Source: Adineta ricciae | Taxonomy: Eukaryota > Rotifera > Eurotatoria > Adinetida > Adinetidae | DNA length: 64,000 nt | Assembly: GCA_905250025.1 (NCBI GenBank) | Contig: CAJNOJ010000074.1 | Span: 124,001-188,000, forward strand | Direction: 5' to 3' | Part shown: positions 1-10,954 of the stretch, in pieces | Layout: the number at the start of each line of letters is the position of its first letter | Numbering within the stretch: position 1 is the first letter of the stretch | Made by a program: the position numbers and the translations under genes | Notes under the pieces: model-generated | Told to the model about the DNA's origin: nothing | Databases searched by the model: none | The model's input: the letters and a program-made list of their open reading frames with translations, nothing else

Positions 1-1217
1 CCAGCAAAACATGGTTGTTTGTAAGTGGCATCAACGCAGGATTTTCCTTCACGTTGAGCTGGTGGCATTTCCAATTTGGACCAGTGTGTCCGTGTTGATT
101 TCAATAAACCATCACCTGAACGGACAATAGCAGCGGTACGTACGGTATTACCGTAGAGAATAGATAAATCAGGAATATGTGTATTTCCATTCATTTGTTC
201 TTTGACACCGAGTGAGCAGATTTGATTTTTGAATGCTTGGGCTGTAGCTGGGAAAGCCATACATTTTTGTCCGCGTAAATATGGATCATCGGGTTTAATA
301 TCGATTACTGTACATTTATTCCAATCGTATTTCGAGCCACACGTGCACGAAGAAATTGGTGTTAAATATGTATCAGTGGCTGGTGTAGCAAGTGAAATAT
401 CATGGCCAATAAATTGTCCAAAAACGGCAAAGAAGTTGTTGTATTCGCGGCTGAAGATTGGTTTTGAACCGAATGCTAAACTGACTTGACGGCATGATGG
501 CAATAAGCCATAGCCATATGCTTTTCGACGAGGTTTACTGAGATCTATGGAGAGAGAAGCTCACGAATATATGAAGAAGAACAATTGTTAGCTTTCAAAC
601 ATACGATCGTCGTAGTCGGCAGTGATGATACGTGCGTAGGCTGTTTGGGAACTTCCTTCATAAGGCCGTTCAAGATTGTTACAGATACCAGTTGATGTTC
701 GGTACTTCTTCTGATGGTCACAGTTTGGTTTTTCATGGTATTTACAGAATTCTTCGGGCATTTTGAATTTTTGAAGAAAATGATCTCTAAACATGATCGA
801 AGGCTCAGCGAGTGTCGAATAATTATCTTTGTCACTTACAAATTCTTGGCATCTGTTCCATTCAAATCACAAGCAAGTACAGTCATGATATCTTGTGTTA
901 ATCTTACAGCAGCAGTAGCAGCTTGTCGAGATTTACTGTAGTCCTTTCTTGATCCGTATGCATCATAATCCATTAAGTCATCTTGAAAAAAAAAGGATAG
1001 TCTTGGATATCCCGTCAAGGCATCGTAATCAATTACCATAGTTATGCTTCTTGTTTTCATAACGTTCGTTCATTAAGCTTTTTTCTTCAGCACGGAGTGC
1101 TTTGTTGAATAAATCTCCCAACGATGACGATTCGAGATAATTTTGTTTGGAACCAGATAGCAGACATTCTGGAAATGGGACACGGTGGCCCTTATCCTTA
1201 TACTCGTTAAGATCATC
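1..1217 (-). CDS. animal haem peroxidase, partial (both ends missing)
   Basis: Secreted or membrane-associated haem peroxidase of the peroxinectin/myeloperoxidase superfamily. Four exons read on the minus strand: 1217-1037, 981-840, 786-605 and 544 to the window edge, joined by 53-60 nt GT-AG introns with matching phase. The first part carries the family segment with YRTSTGICNN followed by YEGSSQTAYARI and ADYDD. Exon 4 has the distal-histidine motif FGQFIGHD, then cysteine-rich CTCGSKYDW and EQMNGNTHIPDLSILYG, and stops at the edge in CVDATYKQPCFAG, just before the usual family continuation. The proximal-histidine half lies outside the window. The 5' end is unresolved: a good acceptor sits at 1218-1219, but no convincing upstream exon or signal peptide was found, and an ambiguous base at 1269 may hide an assembly join. 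Confidence 0.85.
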
Positions 1218-2014
1218 CTAAAAGCGAAAAATTCATCAGAACATCTGGGTTCGCAGCTGATCAATTCGNCGAGTCAAATCGTATTGGTTTGACGTGTATA
1301 CCTAATGAAGTGAAATTTCACTAGATGACACAAGTGAGCACAGCGAGCGCTCTGCTTTGCAAGGGACGGCTGCATGTACCATGCCTGATATACGAAAACA
1401 AAACGAGGCCATTTCTCCTGCATATATAACGGGCGCGGCAGAATAAATGGTGGTTTCGCTATTTGGGCTACAGCTTCTTTTGGTTTTGCCTTATCGACCT
1501 GATTCTTTTAGCAAAAGATACGTCGTTAAATTCTCTACAATTCTATTATTAGACATACTTTTAAAATCAGTTGTTGAAAAAGCTAGAAAGAGACATCGAA
1601 TCGAAGACACGTGATGGAAGTTAGCGACATATTCGACTATTTCCTGCCGACATTCGCCTACTGCTATAATTGTTTGTAAATGAAGATTTTGTGCAACTGT
1701 AAGTTACGAAAATCGTTATTAGAACAGTAGAGTTTTTCCTAAAAGAGACTGTTTAAAGCATTAGACGGTCACTGTTTGTATAGTGGCTTTGTTACATCTT
1801 GATACAGCCTGTCGAAATATTTTAGTTACTGTATTGATCAAATTGAAAAAATAGATGTTATGACATTTCTCTGCTAATTTTTAGCAAGGAATACGGAGAG
1901 AATGTATCCAATTGAATCAGATTTAGATTTAATTCTAAACATTTGGTTCAACAAACTCATTTCTTTTTTTTTTAAATAATATTTCATATACAAATAAGTC
2001 TAAGCATGAATGAA
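1218..2014. other. no gene resolved; contains ambiguous base at 1269
   Basis: No coding exon could be supported. The stretch includes one N (1269) and a locally GC-richer patch around 1330-1460 with a TATA-like string (catatataac, near 1420-1430) followed by cgggcgcggc. It could be a promoter or the end of a decayed retroelement, but I see no matching second copy in the window. Confidence 0.4.
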
Positions 2015-4858
2015 TTATTTTGTTAACGAGGAATTTCTATGTATTCGTTCGATCCATAGAGCAATATGATTGTCGCATACAAATTGATGAACAACGATAA
2101 TCGATGATGGTTGAACAATTGACATTATTTGATTACATATATTCATTTCAGTTTTTTCCTTTTCCTTTTCAATAAAATCAAAGCGTACGCATGTTAAACG
2201 GTGTTCATTAGTATGAGTAAGAATAAAGCCAATCCATTGATCGATATTTTCCCATGATGAGCCAACATTTTTGCAGCACTTCAAACGTAAACATTTTAAT
2301 TGTGGAAAACGATCTTTATCAATGATATATGAAAGAAATAAATGATAAACTTCTTCATTCATTTGTCTATTAATTAAGGAAGAACAATCAATATGTAGTC
2401 GTTGAAGACGTTGAAAAAAAGAACAAAGATGTAGATTATTCGTATAATTAGTAAGCCAATATTTGAATTCTGTCAAACAAATTTCTAAGCAAATAACATT
2501 TGGAAGTATTTGAAGCCAAGAAACTAATTCTGTAGAAAAAAAAGGAAAAATATTCACATTTAAATGTCCAACAAATCGGCAATACACCAATCAACTGTGG
2601 AGTTTTACCATGAAAGTTTTAAAATCTCAAAAGTACTTCATCAAAGAATATTCTCAATTATCAAACATTGCACCAAACTGTTTTCTTTTCTCAGTTCTTG
2701 AGGGTGTATAGGATTTCAAATTTCTGCTCTTATACACTTCGACACTCTTTTTCAGACCCTCCTGCTCCACAGGAAGATTCTTTAGAAAAGTCTCAAATTG
2801 TGAAATAATATGAACTTCGACTTAAATCTATTACTGTTCGTAATAATTTCTCGAATCTTTCAGCAAAAGTTCGTTTCATTCTTAATCTACTCAATAAAAT
2901 AGTGATTCATCTGTTGATGTCTTAGTGATTGGAAATCTTGTTTGGCGATTGATACAGTCAACAACAGACTTTAATGAAAATCATATTGTTTTGTGCAACA
3001 TAAGCCTTCATTATGTAATATCTTCGATACTTTTATGATGATATAATTTTACAATGACATTAGTATAGAACTACATGAACGGTAATGCGTCTGAAGTTAG
3101 AATATCGACAAGAAAGAAAAGAAATTTACCTTGAAGATTATTATTACTATTTGTATCAATTAAATCAAAGAATCTGAGTGCATTAAAATGTGTTAATTGA
3201 GTTTGATTTGCTAGATTTTCTGACATAATTCCTCTCCTTTGTGATAATATTAATGTTTTACCTACATGACAAAAGAATGAATTATAATAGATGAAAGAAA
3301 CAGTCTCAAATAATTAACCTTGACTCGATGGGCAATGCAAAGTTGGGATAAATAATGATGGTAACGTTTGATCTTTATCAAATAGTAAAAATAAGCGGTG
3401 CATTCCAAACCAAAGAGTTGCAAGTTTTTGAGATAAATTTTCTGATCTGGGATTTTCTTCTAGATCAGTATTAAATTCTATATTCATTAGATTGGTCGAA
3501 TGAATTAAATTCTTATCACTGAAAGTATATGGGAGAGAAAACATTTGTATTCGACCACACATGTGTTCGAAATCCACGCACACTCGTTTACAACCAAAAG
3601 GTCCATTGAGCCAGAAAGGTGTAGTAAACGTTTTTGTAAAGTTATGAACGATAACTTCATCAGCTTTTTCGAACATTTGTATTTGAATAGCGAAATGAAA
3701 TGATCGAAGATGTATCAATTTTCGACAAAGAATACTTAGAGAATAGCCATTATAATTTAGCTCAGGTTCATTTTCACATCGATGATACATTGATATGGAT
3801 AAATATTCAAGCGATTGAAGAAATTTTAACAGAAGATTTTCTAAAACATAGCAACCTCGTCCACGTACATCCAATGACCTTTGAATAGCGTAAAACAAAA
3901 TTTTAAAAAAAGGAATTATTTCCAAAATTCTAATATTACCTAAGTTTCACAGTATGAAGTTCAATCGGATAATTCATAGTTGTTAGCAAATGTTCGTCAA
4001 GATCATTTTTTGCTTCAATAGGATCGCTAATATGAACATCTTTAGAAATGAAAAAAACAGACAATTCAAAAGAACCTTTTAAATAGTGTCAAACCTACCA
4101 AGCCATTGAAGTTTGGGAAGATAATGAAGTAATACAAATAATGTTGATAAATTCAAAATATTGATCTTAAGATCAAGAAGTGATTGATGAAATTGATAAT
4201 TGTTAATCAATGTATGATGATAAGAAAGTTCAAAACCACTTTCACCTAACGTATTTTCGAAATGATACTTTTGTAGACTAATGGAGCGCTGAAATAACCA
4301 ATCAAAAAATGATTTCGAATGGTGAGTTTGATAGGAACAAGTTCTCCATTTTAATGTGCGTAAACTTGACCCACAAGCAATACCATATAGAAATATATCT
4401 CGACAATTTTCATCCATTGTTATATTCTGAAAAACAATCAAAGTATTTAATTGAGGAAATAATGATTCCACATTTTTCTTCTTCAATGACTTCATCATAC
4501 GGAGTAAAGTTAATGAATTATTGTTCTGATTATCTTTTCTTATAAAAGAATTTTTCATAAATAACTTTATCACTTCATCGGCTAATATGGTCATTTGAGG
4601 ACATCGGTATGGATTACCTATTTTTAAAGTGGTTAAATTTAAACGCCATTCATCTTTCATTATTATTTCATGAGAAAAATGACGAAAGATTGATAATGAA
4701 CAATAACGTAAATCTAATTCTTTATAAAGACCACAAAATTTGAATAACATACAATCAATTCTTGTGTTAAGATTGGAAAAACTATAAATAACATCTGCCT
4801 TTGTTAAGTGATCCCAAATGCATAAGAACAGATCATTTGATATACCTTCTAATTTCAT
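2015..4858 (-). CDS. F-box / divergent LRR protein (bdelloid-type family), 3' part possibly broken
   Basis: Probable substrate-binding subunit of an SCF-type ubiquitin ligase. Exons 4858-4099, 4039-3940, 3878-3319 and 3261-3130 join in phase through short introns. The N-terminus has an F-box (ISNDLFLCIWDHLTKADVIY then SFSNLN), followed by irregular leucine-rich segments such as LPKLQWLDV. The open stretch 2590-2015 (ILPNVICLEICLTEF, RLQRLHIDCSSL, ALWIERIHRN) looks like this family's C-terminus and runs to a stop. However, no in-frame connection between 3129 and 2590 was found. A TGA lies directly before the last open stretch, and the roughly 530 nt between are full of stops. Either an unusually long intron is present or this copy is inactivated. 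The family assignment is from general knowledge of bdelloid F-box expansions. Confidence 0.65.
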
Positions 4859-4859
4859 A

Positions 4860-5240
4860 TTGTTTAATCATTAAATACTGCAAACTATATGTTAAAGTTG
4901 ATATTATAATGTTTTATTAATTTCATCTTTAAAGGCAATAAATGAAACGAATTTCTATCTATGATCCCTTTCACACCAGAAAAGTTAACGCCGAATTAAC
5001 CAATACAATTCGCCTTGCTATGTAAAAGGGCCAATCATGTTTCTTAATTCAACATTATTTTTTCGATGTGATTGACCCTTATGTGACCGGTGTGATCTGA
5101 ATAGAACAATGAATACAACTCATCACACCTGTTGACCAATGAAATAATTGCACTCATTATTATCACGTTGTGTTTAACATGACCATTTCTTTAGAGATCA
5201 AACAGACAGAAAAGTAAATTAACTTAATTTGATTTAACAT
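4860..5240. repeat. intergenic, with imperfect short inverted repeat
   Basis: No gene seen. AAAGGGCCAATCA near 5025-5037 pairs with TGATTGACCCTT near 5070-5081 (one internal mismatch), and TCACACC near 4970 pairs with GGTGTGA near 5099. These nested, imperfect arms may be a small decayed foldback element, but neither clear ends nor a target duplication are visible. Confidence 0.35.
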
Positions 5241-6455
5241 AACCCTTGTTGCAAAAGTCTTCGTACAAATTTATTTCGTTCGTTTATTTCAAACAAAAAT
5301 TTTCAATTTCTGTTTTTCGTGAGAAAGAAAAGTACTAGTCCTGATGTGCAAAAAATCAGAAAGAACAAGTTTCGTAAGGTCCTCTATCAGCGATTCGTCG
5401 AAGTTGTTTTGGTATGTCCATAAACATGGTTTGTACAATTTTAATATCAACTTCTTTTACTTTTTTTATTCTTCTTTTCAATTGATCGATGTTTTTTGCT
5501 TCCCAACCATCGCTGTAGACCATTTGTTCAAGAATTGACCAAAATGTCTCAACAGGTCGAGCTTGAGGACAATTCTGTGGATTCTTTTCTTGAGGTACAA
5601 AATTAATACCATTTTCGTCTAAATATTCCATCACTTTACGACCATAATGACTGCTCGCCAAATCAGGCCAGAATAACACTTTTCGTTTATGATGATATTC
5701 TTCGATAAACGGCGTTTAATACATTCATTCAGATAAGTCATTTGAGTAACAGCTTGTTGGTGTTCTTTGAAGAATGGCATCGAGATGCCATTTTGGGATA
5801 TTGCAATCCATACCAAAATTTTTGGTTCGAATTTTTGTGTTCGTTTGAATTTCACTGCTGGTGGTGTAGGATTTGGATCAGATGTATAAAAACCACGATT
5901 AGCAGATATTGATTCATTATGTAACAGAAAATATTTTTCATCATCCATCACTAATTCAACATTACCATTTAACAATGTTCGGTATGACCGGCGTGCACGT
6001 GTTGGAACTTCTTCAAGTTGTTTGTCGGTATATTTAGGAGCCCGCTTCTTTTTTCGATACGTTATACCCATAGCTTTCAAATTTCGACTAATTGTTGTAA
6101 TATGCACATCAAAGTCTGGAACAACTTGACGTAATGAAATGCCAGCCTTGTGATCAAACAAGCGTTTTAATCGAGTTAGTTTTTGTTTTGATAATTTATT
6201 CGGACGACCAATCCTTGGTCGGTCACCAACAGCACCAAATTCTTCGAACTTTTTGATGGTATCATATATACTTTGACGTAGTATTTGTTCTTGTAAAAAG
6301 TGATTTACTGTAATTTTCTTTTGACGATTTGCAATGTTCACATAGTGTTGTACAATGCGTTTTGCAAGACATTCTCTTTCTGGCCGTGTCATTTTAATTT
6401 AGAGCAAGAATCAAATGACTTATTTTATATAAAAAGGAAGTTCTTTTGACACTTT
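5241..6455 (-). mobile_element. Tc1/mariner (IS630 superfamily) transposon, inactive
   Basis: A transposase gene is flanked by short, degenerate terminal inverted repeats. The left side reads TA then ACCCTTGTTGCAAAAGTCTT at 5239-5260. The right side, read on the minus strand from 6456, is TA then AAGTGTCAAAAGAACTTC. The shared core is CAAAAG followed by a CTTC block, in inverted orientation, and both ends abut TA, the target dinucleotide of this superfamily. Length is about 1.2 kb, normal for a single-gene mariner. Exact ends are uncertain because the repeats have diverged. Confidence 0.6.
5356..6392 (-). pseudogene. Tc1/mariner transposase, DD37E, one frameshift
   Basis: The N-terminal part (ATG at 6392) has a helix-turn-helix region, the GRP-type linker (DRPRIGRPNKLSKQKLTR) and a second DNA-binding segment (VHITTISRNLKAMGITYRKK). 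The first catalytic Asp is in ELVMDDEKYFLL, the second in VLFWPDLASSHYG. The acidic third residue is a Glu in CPQARPVETFW, with 37 residues between the second Asp and this Glu. A single-base deletion near 5711-5716 splits the frame: the upstream frame continues as nonsense to 5631, while the correct catalytic core continues from about 5715 down to the stop at 5356. Repairing one base would give roughly 345 aa, the usual family length, so this is a recently inactivated copy. Confidence 0.85.
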
Positions 6456-6577
6456 ATCACGTGATATATAGAGAAAGAAAAAAACGGTTATGCTAACATG
6501 TGACACATATATCTTGAGGGTGTGGATATGTGTATTGATATGAACTTTCTCTTGTTCTTTTTTGATTATCAGTTTCA

Positions 6578-7130
6578 ATGATCACTCTTCTCTTTTACAT
6601 TACATTCAGCACACGTGCAACCATCATCAACATTTCCCAGCCGTCATTAAACACTTATAATGACTTACAGATCTCATATTCGGACACACTTGGATGTCCT
6701 TGTACAAATGCAAACACATTATATCGCACGTTTCTCTCGCTATCCCCAGTATTTCACCAAGTATTATATTCAAGTGATTTTATCACAGACCAATGGCTTG
6801 AAATATTAAGATATAGCTATAGCTTTGAAATGAATTTTGACTGGCGTAGTAGGTCTTTCTCGCAGTTCCCAGTTATTATCTAATCTTTGCCAATTTGCTA
6901 ATCAAAAGGTTACCGATGCAATTCGTCGTATTCTCGCCGGATCGTTTATTACTTCGAATGCGTTGACCGAAATCGATTGTCAAAAGCAGATAAGCACCAT
7001 TCTGACTGAATTCTTGCAGTCAACAGTTATTTACTTCGATCTGTTTGTCGAAACAACAGACATTCTTTGATAAATGGATCAATCATTTATGGGATCACTA
7101 TACAATACTTACGTTAAAGGAGATGCGAAT
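6578..7130 (+). pseudogene. decayed copy of a bdelloid-type multicopy secreted/repeat protein
   Basis: Readable coding remnant. The first frame (6620-6870) includes QPSLNTYNDLQISYSDTLGC, then PCTNANTLYRTFLSLSPVFH. The sense then jumps by one base near 6862 into SQLLSNLCQFANQKVTDAIR and continues to FDLFVETTDIL. It meets two adjacent in-frame stops at 7069-7074 and resumes as MDQSFMGSLYNTYV. I associate this protein with a large multicopy family in bdelloid genomes whose function is not known to me. There is no intact start, and one frameshift plus two stops mark it as a pseudogene. Downstream of about 7130 no family resemblance remains. Confidence 0.55.
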
Positions 7131-7374
7131 ATATATCAGCGTCCGAAAAGAGGGAGACATATTCAGAAGATATATGAAAGAAGAAGAATGTATTTGAATA
7201 TACCAGAATACAAGAAGAAGAATGGGTGTGAACTCAAGTACAACAGCAGAACGAAAAAAAGTGAGGATGCGAAAGACTACACATACACACAATGGCCTAA
7301 TGCAGTAAAAAAAAGAGGAAATCGATAGCATTTCACTGTTCGAAAATAATCAGTGGTGACCCATCCTGACCGGG

Positions 7375-7557
7375 TTAATACGGACGACGTACTGGTACGT
7401 TGGCCGTAGGATATACATAGCCATATTCTGTCATTGAAGCAGTGGCATTTGGATCCACTGGTGGATTTTGGTTTCTACCAGCATTTTGATTTCCACCAGC
7501 ATTTGATGCGTTTCCTTTATGTGGCAATATGGCACTCTCCGTGCCGCCGCCATAGGT
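7375..7557 (-). CDS. orphan terminal exon, Asn/Gly/Pro-rich tail
   Basis: A 61-codon open stretch on the minus strand begins directly after a strong acceptor (TTTCTTGTAG, AG at 7558-7559) and ends at TAA 7375-7377. The peptide starts TYGGGTESAILPHKGNAS, has GGNQNAGRNQNPPVDPNATA, and ends MTEYGYVYPTANVPVRRPY. Low complexity with several tyrosines suggests a cytoplasmic tail of a membrane protein, but I do not recognise it. No upstream exon exists before the minisatellite at 7690-7917, so the rest of the gene has been lost, or lies beyond an unrecognisably long intron. Confidence 0.45.
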   Translation of the reverse strand, partial: TYGGGTESAILPHKGNASNAGGNQNAGRNQNPPVDPNATASMTEYGYVYPTANVPVRRPY

Positions 7558-7689
7558 CTACAAGAAATTAAAGTTATCCTGGTGTAAATTTTCTACGATT
7601 TGATTGCCTCTTGAAGTATTGAGACTTCTTTACCCTTACACCCTTTGGTAACTTAAATTTTTTACCCCTGTCATGCGTTCTAATCTCTA

Positions 7690-7917
7690 TAGTATTTCAA
7701 TTTCCTTAACTCCCTTAGCTCCCTTTACTCCCTTTACCCCCTTTACTCCCTTTACTCCCTTAGCTCCCTTTACTTCCTTAGCTCCCTTTACTCCCTTTAC
7801 TCCCTTAGCTCCCTTTACTTCCTTAGCTCCCTTTACTCCCTTTACTCCCTTAGCTCCCTTTACTCCCTTAGCTCCCTTTACTCCCTTAACTTCCTTTACT
7901 CCCTTTACTCTTTTACC
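7690..7917 (+). repeat. minisatellite, CCCTTTACT / CCCTTAGCT 9-mers
   Basis: Tandem array of near-identical 9-bp units, mainly CCCTTTACT alternating with CCCTTAGCT and rarer CCCTTTACC or TCCTTAGCT variants. Higher-order blocks of two to three units recur. Because 9 is a multiple of 3, the array is open in frame (Thr-Pro-Phe / Leu-Ala-Pro type repeats), but no gene context supports translation. Confidence 0.9.
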
Positions 7918-8483
7918 CTTTGAATTTTTTCATTGTCTTTCATTTAATCTGGAACGAAAAAAGTTACATATTGTTAAATAAATTTATAGATTGAGCGATT
8001 TAATGAGGATATGTTCGAAAATGATGTCTGCTGAGGGGTCTATTCGATGATGATGGTGACACGCCGTATATAGAATCTATTATATAGAGAAGAAGAAATG
8101 AATACATATGGCTGGACGTTTCCAGGGTTTACGTGTGATACAGATGAAAAGACATGCGGTCGAAGTGTATATCTACAGAAAGAAAGAAAACTATGAAATT
8201 AAGAGAAAGAAGATAAACGATAAAAGAAACACGATTATGTGTCTGTAATTATGGATAGTATCAATTGCCGGTAAACAACAATAGGTAAAATGCATCAGAA
8301 TATAATGATCAATCAAGTTATAAGAAATGCGGGTTCTTTTCTGGATTCAATGAACAACGCTTGCAATTCAGCATATGGAATAGAAATAAATAATAAAATT
8401 TGGATCGTTGCCCTGATAAATTGCATAAAATATTGAGGAATTGTTTCAGCTACGAATTCGTTTGTTCACATTACAAGAATGGC
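7918..8483. other. no gene seen
   Basis: AT-rich sequence without supported exons. No repeat shared with the rest of the window was noticed up to the palindrome that follows. Confidence 0.5.
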
Positions 8484-8595
8484 TATCATTTGCCCTGAAT
8501 CACTGTCCCTACAAGTGTCCCTAAAATTTGTCCCTACATATGTAGGGACAAATTTTAGGGACACTTGTAGGGACAGTGATTCAGGGCAAATGATA
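8484..8595. repeat. perfect 112-bp palindrome (56-bp arms, no spacer)
   Basis: The left arm starts TATCATTTGCCCTGAATCAC and reaches the centre CATATG between 8539 and 8540. Every one of the 56 base pairs matches, and two of the next three outer positions also pair. Within each arm there are three spaced copies of GTCCCTA. The right arm doubles as the last codons of the decayed KDZ-like transposase (ending ALNHCPYKCP and TAA). Long perfect palindromes with no spacer are unstable, so this is either very young, the fused ends of an element, or an assembly or library artefact. Confidence 0.95.
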
Positions 8596-10328
8596 ACCTA
8601 CCCATTACAACTGTATTAACATCATTCAGATGTGGCTTCAAATTGATATTTCTTTCTGTACGACACATAGGACGGTTATGTGTTTTTTGATGCAGACTGT
8701 CAATAAACATCTCACATGAATCAAGAAAAAGTGATGACTGTATTCGAACTAACGTTTTGGTAGTGTGTAATCGTGTTTTAAAGTAGATCCAGACGCTACA
8801 CGCGTTGTCATAGATAAAAATATTTGATATTTTTGTAAAATCACTGATTTTATGTAACATACTGAACCAGTGTAATAATGCGATAAATACCTGTTCAGAT
8901 AAGTTTATCTCAAGAAAGTCTACGACAATCCCGCAATTGTACATCGTGTATATTACTCCATAAGAGCGAACTTTACCGTTAACAAAACGCGGATTTCTAT
9001 TTATATTGCATTTATTGTTGATAATCATTTCGTCCTCAACATCAATGAACAAAGGATTTAGCTTACAGCTTGTACACAAAGCATCTGCTACGTCAACGTT
9101 CGAACTGCTAGCTGCTGTTGTTATCATTGATTTACATTGGTGGTTATCTTTCGTTGTCTGCTTTACTTTGTTTTCTGGACGATTACCACAGCCGGTTCGT
9201 ATATATCCTTGGAAAGAGTGACATACATTACAAATTGAACAATTAGGCAAATGAAATATTTTTGAGTTTACCTAGTTCTTCGCTTCGAACAACCATTTTA
9301 ATATTGCTACATATAAAACGACTGGACTTTTGAAATCCGTCGGTTACAAATGCCATCGAACACGCTCTCTCGCAAGTATGACGTTCTTTGTGTAAAGCCC
9401 AGCAATTCACATAATGCTTGTTTAGTATGTCATAGTTGGCATTCATAAACTCCACTAGATTCTGTCGATCACTAAAGCAGACAAATAAGAGACAAAAATG
9501 CAGAAGTGGTACATTGGTTCGAAGATATATTAATATTACCAGTTACTCGGAATTTCCAGAATCGTTGGTTGGTTGTAAAAGAATGAGATATTTATGAAGT
9601 TATATAAAAACCAAAAGTCTTGTATTCGAGCTGGACACAGATTGATACAGATGATACCATTGGTGTTCCAAAATACATTGTTTGTTGCATTATAGCATTT
9701 AGCAAAATTCTCAAAACCACTGTACAGATATAAAATGGAATTCGATAGCCACACGATAAACTGTTTATCATAACCATAATTACCGCCCAAATAGATAAGA
9801 TCGCTGTTAAATATTGAATTATATGTAACATACTTTTTCCCTTGGTCCATGAAATAATTGTGTGAATATTGTTTCATACATTTCGAGCAATTGCCATGTG
9901 CTATTGTACCAGTATATGTCCTATCCATTTTGAATATTGTTATCTTTCGTCCGAACGCAATGGTTAAACTCGTATCACAACACTTCTGGACATATGGTTC
10001 GATTATTGTATCGGAACAATCTTTTGATGTTAGATAAGTTCGTAACTTTGCATCTAATAGTATCTCTTCAGTCCGACTCAGGAAATCTAATCCATTGATC
10101 GCCATTAACGATTGTTCAATTGTTATGGACGTCCACTTTTCTAATTTGTCACCAGTACATTCGCGTAATAGCTCGATGATCTTCATATTACGATTTGCTA
10201 CACCAATGTCAAGATTGTTGTTGAACCAATTTATATAAAATAATTGTTTCAAAGTGAAGTCACTTAATACCAACTGAAGATAATCGATGTCTCCCATAGA
10301 ACGATATTTACGAAACACTTTTTTATCT
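8555..10328 (-). pseudogene. KDZ-like transposase (CxC5/CxC6 cysteine-cluster type), decayed
   Basis: Three blocks on the minus strand. Block 1 (about 10328-9542, after an acceptor-like TTTTCAG) holds a cysteine cluster region: GNCSKCMKQYSHNYFM followed by a YLGGNYGYDKQFIVWLS stretch, as in the CxC5 domain associated with KDZ transposases. An in-phase 60-70 nt intron leads to block 2 (about 9473-9275) with ERACSMAFVTDGFQKSSRFI, a CxC6-like finger. Block 3 (to 8555) has FIYDNACSVWIYFKTRL and FIDSLHQKTHNRPMC, matching the KDZ core pattern of D-x-ACxL..RF..DRxHxxxH..C. A one-base frameshift near 9275 and truncation at the palindrome (8484-8595) mean it is inactive. No start codon is certain; the first ATG in frame is near 10297. 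Superfamily assignment rests on motif resemblance, not a search. Confidence 0.6.
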
Positions 10329-10385
10329 GAAAACGATGTAAATCAAGGGTGAGGATGTGGATAGGTCTGGGCAGTAGGATACTAC

Positions 10386-10822
10386 ATGAAAATTTGTACT
10401 GAAATACTCCTAAGAAAGCCTATGCAGTTTTTCAAATCTGCAAGATTGCCCAAATTCCGTTATCCAAATTTCTATTGTCGATTTTCCACTAAACTGATAG
10501 AGCTCGTCGAGTTGTACTTGGAACGCTGTTTGGAACGGTTGGAACGCATTCCTAAACGAATATGGAAAGCTTTTACTCGAATATGGTGCTAACTTCACCA
10601 ACGTCGACTATACACCATCCGAGATGATCTCGCAAGGTTTACGTAAAATTACTCCTCACTCTTTGATAACACACCTCTTCTTTCAAAAGACTCAATCAGT
10701 TGCTGCATCAAGAACATCAAATTTACTCTTTCGTTTGTATCTGTTCATCCACGCAGTCGTGCAGGCAGGTACTTCAAAACATCATTTACCGGTTACTCAG
10801 GAAAGTTAGGGTTTGGCGATAT
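10386..10822 (+). pseudogene. ankyrin-like gene remnant
   Basis: From about 10552 a frame reads YGKLLLEYGANFTNVDYTPS then EMISQGLRKI, resembling the last helix pair of an ankyrin repeat followed by a linker. A second sensible frame from about 10660 reads FTLSFVSVHPRSRAGRYFKT and GYSGKLGFGDIVSH. No start, splice structure or full repeat could be assembled, so only a fragment is supported. Confidence 0.3.
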
Positions 10823-10954
10823 TGTGAGTCACAAAACAGATTCCTCTTTTTTTTCGAAATTCCTCTATTTTTCTCTTTTCTCATAATTTGTCGATGGGAC
10901 ACCAGGATATATTTTACATCTAATTTTATTAAACAAATCAAATGAAAATTCTAT

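Noticed and set aside
229-489. 86-codon plus-strand open frame
   Set aside because: It is the antisense of a peroxidase exon whose minus-strand reading is strongly conserved.
7673-7981. 102-codon open frame of Thr-Pro-Phe/Leu-Ala-Pro repeats
   Set aside because: It is produced by the 9-bp minisatellite (a multiple of three) with no supporting gene context.
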